64,000 bases of DNA from Sipunculus nudus (taxonomy: Eukaryota > Annelida > Sipuncula > Golfingiida > Sipunculidae), in the NCBI GenBank assembly GCA_026874595.1, contig CM049313.1, positions 64,298,159 to 64,362,158 of the forward strand. The letters are read 5' to 3'. A program made the translations under genes and the position numbers. This document shows, piece after piece, positions 62,101 through 64,000 of this stretch. Each line of letters begins with the position of its first letter. Position 1 is the stretch's first letter. The notes below the pieces were generated by a model. It saw only the letters and a program-made list of their open reading frames with translations, ran no database searches and was not told where the DNA came from.

Positions 62101-62622
62101 GTATGAAAATAGGATTTTAATAAAAAATTGAGGTTTTTCCTTAATTTCTCAAAGGAACGAAGTCGCAAAGACCCAGTTTTTGGCTTGGTAGGAGATCTTG
62201 GGGACATCTAACATTATGCTGAATTTTGGATTCCTAGGTCTTACGGTTTCAAAACGTGCCACATCTACAGACGGACGGACGGACGGACAGACGGACGGAC
62301 GACGGACAATGGACCACGACTATAGCTCAGATGACTTATAGTCAGCTGAGCTAAAAATAGTTAACTGGTACACAAGTGTGAATTCCTGAAATACATTACA
62401 CACATTTACACAATCCTATTCAGGTAAAACATTTGTGGTCATAACAGTACTCTCACCACTACCTACAGCTTTAGGTAATGACTTGGCAGAAGGTTTGAGG
62501 TCCAGATCAATGAATGGATGGTCGAAAAACTCTTCAAATTCTATCCTACAGTCTGGGTTCTTCTGAAGCAGTCTAGACAGGAGGTCCTCACATTTTTCTG
62601 ATACTTTCACATCTGTAGATAT
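31185..62622 (-). CDS. ULK3: Serine/threonine-protein kinase ULK3, 3' half of the gene
   Basis: Nine minus-strand exons join in phase into 244 codons plus stop: 62622-62467, 55782-55677, 54988-54948, 53529-53415, 52109-52042, 48528-48453, 47608-47568, 46449-46338 and 31204-31185. In order they encode the end of the kinase C-lobe (residues 1-52 of this part), a first MIT domain (about 53-118), a linker, a second MIT domain (about 145-225) and a conserved SSCTIQ C-terminus. From memory, human ULK3 has the same order and ends SSCTLQ. ULK3 is a cytoplasmic kinase of the Atg1/Fused group. It acts on GLI factors in Hedgehog signalling, in autophagy, and in the abscission checkpoint, where its MIT domains bind ESCRT-III subunits. 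The catalytic core (ATP site, HRD, DFG) lies beyond the right edge, so activity cannot be judged. Introns range from about 0.7 to 15.1 kb and hold many repeats. Confidence 0.92.
33030..33420. repeat. Degenerate tandem repeat, about three units of roughly 135 bp
   Basis: Each unit contains variants of GTGACCTCTGACCTC followed by AATATGCATGGATTTTGC. Units begin at about 33050, 33200 and 33310. Divergence is high. Confidence 0.5.
33760..34110. repeat. Dispersed repeat related to the one at 36.8-37.5 kb
   Basis: It shares GATGGTAGCTCCTGCTATTC and GAAATTATGAGTTAATGTAC with sequence near 37145-37200. The shared part is about 150 bp and the outer limits are uncertain. Confidence 0.6.
34313..35486. 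mobile_element. Non-autonomous element with internal tandem units and a hairpin end (copy A)
   Basis: The ends are inverted copies: TGTATCTGCCAAAA at 34343-34356 and TTTTGGCGGATACA at 35469-35482. Just outside the left end is the perfect hairpin GTAGTCG-ACAAG-CGACTAC (34323-34341). The interior has three tandem units of about 278 bp, each with a palindromic GGTGGCGCCACC-type word. Short frames inside repeat from unit to unit and carry no known domain. A second copy is at 48618-49546. There is no transposase. Confidence 0.65.
35500..36180. repeat. Dispersed repeat, copy 1 of a two-copy family
   Basis: It shares long phrases with 56540-57530, for example CTCCTGAGAAATAAGCAGGG, CCAGTCTTGTGTATGAG and CAGATACATCAAACTTCTCT. 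Both copies have internal modules starting near a GTGGTGCCACCAG-like word. Confidence 0.7.
36480..37560. repeat. Dispersed repeat with internal modules
   Basis: The phrase GATGCTAGCTCCTGCT (or a close variant) recurs at about 36850, 37146 and 37305, each time followed by TTCTGAGA or TTCCTTAGA. The middle module matches 33760-34110. Confidence 0.55.
38210..38420. repeat. Diverged tandem duplication of about 110 bp
   Basis: GTCCCTGACTT, then AAATTCAAACAACTTA, then CAGCATGTAACAATGCAT-like text occur in both halves, starting at about 38218 and 38328. Confidence 0.75.
38571..38986. mobile_element. hAT-like non-autonomous element, about 400 bp
   Basis: A 9-bp direct repeat GTACACTAG flanks the block (38571-38579 and 38978-38986). 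The inner ends are GGCTGAAAAAAG on the left and TTTCAGCC on the right, that is, inverted GGCTGAAA. hAT elements make 8-bp target duplications and often have GGG-type ends, so this fits within a base or two of boundary ambiguity. No transposase frame remains. Confidence 0.5.
39700..40110. other. Intronic GC-richer block, possible conserved element
   Basis: Non-repetitive and richer in G and C than the rest of the intron, with frames of up to 77 codons on both strands but no motif. It may be regulatory. No direct evidence. Confidence 0.2.
40145..40690. repeat. Degenerate tandem repeat, period about 138 bp, nearly four copies
   Basis: The phrase GTTAGTATCCTAAAGCTGTT, followed by AAACATTCTTAGGTTG, appears with changes at about 40208, 40348, 40487 and 40622. 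Between them is ATCC(C)ATTTAAT...CAGATAAATGTTCT text. Confidence 0.75.
41107..41166. repeat. Compound (CT)n(CA)n microsatellite
   Basis: About 21 CT units pass directly into about nine CA units. The arginine/glutamate-rich minus-strand frame over it (40829-41185) is an artefact. Confidence 0.97.
42538..42690. mobile_element. Decayed copy of the GCGGATCCA-type MITE
   Basis: It shares CCCCCTTTT...AGAAGCAAC, AACCTTTTT and CATTAGTCCTCCTGGGTTTG with the element at 21051-21244, in the same order. The terminal GGATCC words are lost. Confidence 0.55.
43880..44165. repeat. 39-bp tandem repeat, about seven copies
   Basis: Unit: AGCAAAGATCTATGACCACA followed by CCTAAAACACAATCCACTG. The 39-bp period is a multiple of three, so one frame stays open on each strand. 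The plus frame (43900-44199) repeats 13 residues like [13 protein letters not shown]. The minus frame (43824-44147) repeats [13 protein letters not shown]. There is no start context, splice context or known domain, so a repeat is preferred over a gene. Confidence 0.9.
44372..44415. repeat. (GA)n-type purine tract
   Basis: Irregular GAGAGA/GAAAGA run of about 44 bp. Confidence 0.95.
45765..45916 (-). mobile_element. tRNA-derived SINE fragment
   Basis: Read on the minus strand from 45916: a box-A-like GTTAAGGGGGTAAAGG, then GGACCCGGGTTTGATCCC, which resembles a tRNA T-arm/box B (GGTTCGAATCC) at the right spacing, then GGTTTTCTCC, GGTTCTCTGG and TTTCCTCC. That body is, from memory, common in animal SINEs. 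No cloverleaf forms beyond the T-arm, so it is not a functional tRNA. Confidence 0.6.
46080..46320. repeat. Dispersed repeat fragment next to a ULK3 exon
   Basis: It contains GGAAATCGGTTCTGTAGTTT and TGTGTAATCCTGCTAACAAC, then ACATAACCTCCTTAG. I associate these phrases with a family widespread in marine invertebrate genomes. A related inverted phrase (CCTCCACCAGGAGG) is at about 52311. It ends about 20 bp from the exon edge at 46338. Confidence 0.45.
46338..46449 (-). CDS. ULK3: ULK3 exon: last helix of the second MIT domain and linker
   Basis: The acceptor TATGACAG precedes 46449, and the donor ATGA|GTGAGT leaves phase 1. It encodes 37 codons starting [16 protein letters not shown], the third helix of an MIT domain (compare RAEYLKEQ in the human protein, from memory), then an acidic linker with DEEDQQ. 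Confidence 0.88.
47568..47608 (-). CDS. ULK3: ULK3 exon: middle of the second MIT domain
   Basis: The 41-nt exon lies between acceptor GTTTCAG and donor GAA|GTAAGT. It reads [13 protein letters not shown] after a shared asparagine codon. The phases (1 in, 0 out) fit both neighbours, and it matches the MIT helix pattern of basic and hydrophobic residues. Confidence 0.85.
48453..48528 (-). CDS. ULK3: ULK3 exon: second helix of the second MIT domain
   Basis: The acceptor TAAACAACAG precedes 48528, and the donor AAAA|GTAAGT leaves phase 1. It encodes [20 protein letters not shown] and continues LVLLK, a typical MIT second helix with the YEEA...YEKAIE spacing. Confidence 0.9.
48618..49546. mobile_element. 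Non-autonomous element with hairpin end (copy B)
   Basis: It has the same architecture as 34313-35486. The inverted ends are TGTATCCGCCAAAA (48672-48685) and TTTTGGCGGGTACA (49527-49540). The left hairpin is GTAGTTG-ACAAG-CAACTAC at 48652-48670, preceded by a 21-bp duplicate of itself. It has two internal units, against three in copy A. It sits in a ULK3 intron. Confidence 0.65.
49902..49965. repeat. G-rich and poly-C fragment of a small element
   Basis: The phrase GGGGTGGATTTAGGGGGGTT, then GGGGGCGTGGCC, then 14 C at 49934-49947. The GGGGCGTGGCC phrase is also at 25180 inside another element. Probably one end of a MITE. Confidence 0.4.
50414..51626 (-). mobile_element. Internally deleted pogo/Tigger (Tc1/mariner superfamily) DNA transposon
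   Basis: The ends are inverted: CAGTGGAACCCCAC at 50414 and, as reverse complement, CATTGGAACCCCAC at 51626. TA lies on each side (50412-50413 and 51627-51628), the target duplication of this superfamily. Subterminal GACCACCCC/GGTGGTCG words are repeated in both ends. At 1.2 kb it is shorter than an autonomous element, and only the first part of the transposase frame remains. Confidence 0.8.
50725..50913 (-). pseudogene. Tigger-type transposase, N-terminal helix-turn-helix fragment
   Basis: This 62-codon frame starts [18 protein letters not shown] and includes [14 protein letters not shown]. It matches, from memory, the first DNA-binding domain of pogo/Tigger/CENP-B proteins ([11 protein letters not shown] then a recognition helix ending in ILKRK). 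The rest of the binding domain and the DDE catalytic domain are absent, so it cannot be a working transposase. It lies inside the inverted ends of the element at 50414-51626, in its expected orientation. Confidence 0.7.
52042..52109 (-). CDS. ULK3: ULK3 exon: linker and first helix of the second MIT domain
   Basis: The acceptor AATTTCAG precedes 52109. The exon encodes [20 protein letters not shown] and ends IQ. The donor is ACAG|GCGAGT, a GC rather than GT start, in an otherwise near-perfect donor context. Phase 1 in and 0 out fit both neighbours. Confidence 0.88.
52240..52480. repeat. Dispersed repeat with poly-G and TGTTTG-rich run
   Basis: Sixteen G at 52282-52297, then GCCTCCACCAGGAGGGTAAG, then a TG/TTTG-rich run to about 52395. 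It is related by the CCTCC...GGAGG phrase to the fragment at 46080-46320. Confidence 0.5.
53415..53529 (-). CDS. ULK3: ULK3 exon: end of the first MIT domain and linker
   Basis: The acceptor GATGACAG precedes 53529, and the donor AATG|GTGTGT leaves phase 1. It starts [17 protein letters not shown], the third MIT helix (human has VGQYVSRAEELKALVSS as I recall), and continues into a serine-rich linker. It has 38 codons. Confidence 0.92.
53936..54400. mobile_element. Composite of the GGATCC-type MITE and a hairpin-tailed repeat
   Basis: One end reads GCAGATCCAGGATTTAGG and the other CCCTCTGGATCCGC, that is, inverted ends like those at 21051-21244. Inside, at 54303-54333, is the hairpin TAGCCCAGATGACT-GAA-AGTCATCTGAGCTA followed by AAAA. 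This suggests one element inserted in another. Confidence 0.5.
54948..54988 (-). CDS. ULK3: ULK3 exon: middle of the first MIT domain
   Basis: A 41-nt exon between acceptor GTTTCTAG and donor AAAAAG|GTAGCT. It encodes [13 protein letters not shown] after a tyrosine codon split with the previous exon. Its length equals that of the matching exon of the second MIT domain (47568-47608), also 41 nt and with the same phases. Confidence 0.9.
55441..55727. repeat. Perfect 143-bp tandem duplication across an exon-intron border
   Basis: 55441-55583 and 55584-55726 are identical base for base. The right copy contains the last 50 nt of the ULK3 exon 55677-55782 and its donor. The left copy places the same 50 nt plus donor inside the intron at 55534-55583. 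Confidence 0.97.
55677..55782 (-). CDS. ULK3: ULK3 exon: first helices of the first MIT domain
   Basis: The acceptor ATTGTTTCAG precedes 55782, and the donor CACT|GTAAGC leaves phase 1. It encodes [20 protein letters not shown] and continues [15 protein letters not shown]. This aligns without gaps to human LVVQAVKKD...ALSLYCKALDFFVPALH as remembered. Its 3' 50 nt and donor are duplicated in the following intron. Confidence 0.93.
56530..57530. repeat. Dispersed repeat, copy 2, interrupted by a MITE
   Basis: It shares modules and order with 35500-36180, including GCACTGAGTGAACTCTTGACCTG-type text near 56990. The stretch at about 57168-57412 is absent from the other copy and is listed separately. 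Confidence 0.65.
57168..57412. mobile_element. MITE of about 245 bp nested in a dispersed repeat
   Basis: The left end GCAAAGCGGTCTGGCCAAAA, then ...GCGTTCAC, and the reverse complement of the right end GCAAACCATTTTGAAAATG, then ...GCGTTCACG, are imperfect inverted repeats of about 40 bp. The flanking repeat resumes on the far side (AAGTCTGCTAAGCTATTTA), as in the copy at 36.1 kb, which supports insertion. Confidence 0.5.
57655..59060. repeat. Dispersed element, first of two neighbouring copies
   Basis: It starts ATAGTATCCTAAGACAATTA, then a C-run and TTTAAGAATAGGCC, and ends in a CGACTTTGTCTACGGATA-type phrase. Within it are sub-modules with GTGGCACCACCTGTCTGGTT and AGATGGA(T)GGA. Frames on both strands (up to 141 codons at 57676-58101 minus) recur between modules and have no known domain. 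Confidence 0.7.
59098..60355. repeat. Dispersed element, second neighbouring copy
   Basis: It has the same order as 57655-59060: TAGTATCCCCAGACAATTA, TTTAAGAATAGGCCCC, internal modules with ATGGCGCCACCAG, then TCCCGACTTTGTCTGTCGAT at the end. About 40 bp separates the copies. Divergence is clear, so the duplication is not recent. Confidence 0.7.
60456..61275. repeat. About 0.8-kb direct repeat, left copy
   Basis: It starts ACAAGGGACCTATGGGTCAC, then TGTGCTCAGCTGACG, and is followed by AT-rich text nearly identical to 63188-64000. The offset between copies is 2732 bp. Substitutions and small indels are scattered. Confidence 0.9.
61454..61480. repeat. Poly-G tract, 27 bases
   Basis: Uninterrupted run of 27 G followed by ATGATTGGGG. 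The glycine and proline runs in overlapping frames are artefacts of it. Confidence 0.97.
61640..62360. repeat. Dispersed repeat ending in (ACGG)n and a hairpin
   Basis: Two similar sub-modules (AATAACTTAAAAAATTTACA-like at 61807 and 61975), then a (GACGGAC)-type run at 62270-62305, then the hairpin TAGCTCAGATGACT-TAT-AGTCAGCTGAGCTA at 62323-62353 followed by AAAA. This layout is, from memory, characteristic of mollusc small elements. Confidence 0.65.
62467..62622 (-). CDS. ULK3: ULK3 exon: end of the kinase C-lobe
   Basis: The acceptor TTTTACAG precedes 62622. A second possible acceptor (TCTACAG) would start the exon at 62612. It reads [20 protein letters not shown] and then [15 protein letters not shown], the final helices of a ULK/Atg1 kinase domain, and ends SLPKA. 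The donor GCT|GTAGGT keeps phase 0. A stronger-looking GTGAGA site 11 nt further would break the phase and the gap-free fit with the next exon. Confidence 0.9.
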
Positions 62623-63187
62623 CTGTAAAATGAGAAGTTCATGTGGAAATATATGTCACAGAGTGTGTACAGAATATTGTAGCAATTCTGCCCCTCTGAC
62701 CAAAGAATGTCTACAGAGGTGTAAGAGTGGCAGCACATGCTATGTGAAAACTGCAGTGAAACTCTTGATGAGGATTCAATCTGTATCATCACTTTTCACA
62801 AAGCCTCACTGCTTACAACAGGCGTGCCAAAGATAAATGACTGAATAAAAAGAGCAAATGCTTGGAAAATAAGAGCAGACTTATTTGAAATAAGAGTGAA
62901 AAAAACTGAGTAAAAATTAGCATGAATTCCCTTTTTTTTATCACAGACTGAACAAAGATGTGCTTCACATACCACATTTGTGTATATATATCGACACATA
63001 TTGTTCCTGAAAACAGATACATACACAGTGCACATCAAACTGTGTGAAGATGAGGGCATTTTCCGCATGTTGTAACACGTGATAGACATTTGCACACAAA
63101 TAAATTGCCAAATGTCCTCTTCTTGTCCTAAATGGACTGTTAAAGCAGGAGAGAAATAGTATATATCAGAATTCTTTCACTGAAAAC
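62623..63187. other. ULK3 intron, no exon seen
   Basis: No kinase-like frame with splice sites is present. Frames of 60-99 codons here lack any motif. Confidence 0.5.
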
Positions 63188-64000
63188 AAGAGACCTATGG
63201 GTCACTGTGCTCAGCTGACGTTGACCTTGAAGGTAAAAATCTAAAATAATATCAAATGGAGATAAAGTGTAAGAGGAAGAGGTAATAAAGGCCATGGTTG
63301 GTTTATATGATTGGTTTGTATTGATGAGCAAGAAATTGTTGCAAATAATATTTTGTGACCTGACCATGTGTTTCCTAATGTTGAAACTGAAGCATGTGAG
63401 CAGTTTGTGAACATATGATCTGTACAATTACCATGATCATTAGTTTGCTTTTCGATTAACTGTTGACATTTCAGTAGTTAACACATCTGTTCAATCAAAT
63501 CTTTTTTTTTGTATAATATATATTATTAAATATATGTTTGTTTTTTTTTATGAAATGTATACAGTTGAAATATAACTAATTAACAACATTAAACATGGCA
63601 AACAAAGCCTGATCTCAAATTCTGCTGATGCAGGAAAATAATGAACAAATGTTTGTAATAAATCCTCATTTTTTATCACATCAATTTTTTTTTAAATTTA
63701 AGTTTATATTTCTATACATTTTCAATATAACATATATATCTGAATATAAAAGTTGATTCATAATTCTCAATTGCATCATCATAAATCTCAATCTTGTCCA
63801 TTACACCACATCATGCATACAAATGTTTATTTATTTTTTACCACAAAGTTTATCTTTTAAATCTTCAAAACAATAAATATCTAAAAAAAATTCTTGATTT
63901 AGATTTCACAATTTTTAATTGTGTCTTTATTTATCCATAATGTGCTTCATATTTTATCATAATTTAAGCATACTGATGGGTTCCATTATGATTGGTAAAA
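63188..64000. repeat. About 0.8-kb direct repeat, right copy, cut by the window edge
   Basis: It starts ACAAGAGACCTATGGGTCAC and tracks 60456-61275 to the end of the window. At 63222 it keeps TGACCTTGA where the left copy has TAACCTTGA. Confidence 0.9.

Noticed and set aside
62640-63100. Further upstream kinase exons in the window
   Set aside because: No frame here shows kinase motifs or suitable splice sites. The next exon must be beyond the right edge.

Overview
The window is eukaryotic, AT-rich and intron-rich, with many simple repeats, satellites and small dispersed elements. It suggests a lophotrochozoan animal, most likely a mollusc. This is an inference from three things: the divergence of the one recognisable gene from human, the huge introns, and elements ending in ACGG/ACAG runs followed by a CTCAG...CTGAG hairpin, a layout I associate from memory with bivalve and gastropod genomes. 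Nothing here is prokaryotic.

One gene is recognised with confidence. The minus strand carries the 3' half of a ULK3-type serine/threonine kinase. Nine exons run from about 62.6 kb down to 31.2 kb: the last piece of the kinase C-lobe, two MIT domains and a short conserved C-terminus. Reading phases agree at every junction (735 nt, 244 codons plus stop). The N-terminal kinase exons lie beyond the right edge. The last coding exon holds only 20 coding nt, lies behind a roughly 15-kb intron, and has a strong donor just after the stop, so the 3' UTR may be spliced.

A second gene is likely on the plus strand at 3.4-4.84 kb. Three or four short exons with compatible phases end in a stop at 4838. I could not assign its family. 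The two genes converge, separated by about 26 kb of gene-poor DNA.

Layout: 1-530, 53-bp minisatellite; 0.5-3.4 kb, unique DNA plus a dispersed repeat; 3.4-4.84 kb, unassigned gene; 5.04-7.5 kb, higher-order repeat (256-bp period, about five 51-bp monomers); 7.76-11.5 kb, satellite of about 35-bp monomers with a 998-bp super-period; 11.5-17.4 kb, AT-rich unique DNA; 18.4-19.6 kb, 40-bp tandem repeat; 19.6-31.2 kb, intergenic with several small elements; 31.2-46.3 kb, last ULK3 intron, packed with repeats; 46.3-55.8 kb, seven clustered ULK3 exons, with a truncated pogo/Tigger element in one intron; 55.8-62.5 kb, an intron made largely of dispersed repeats; 62.5-62.6 kb, kinase-tail exon; 63.2-64.0 kb, second copy of an 800-bp repeat.

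The most interesting signals are a perfect 143-bp tandem duplication covering the end of the first-MIT exon and its splice donor, a palindromic word shared by otherwise different repeat families, hairpins that stay paired between diverged copies, a GC-AG intron, and a Tigger relic that keeps only its DNA-binding reading frame.
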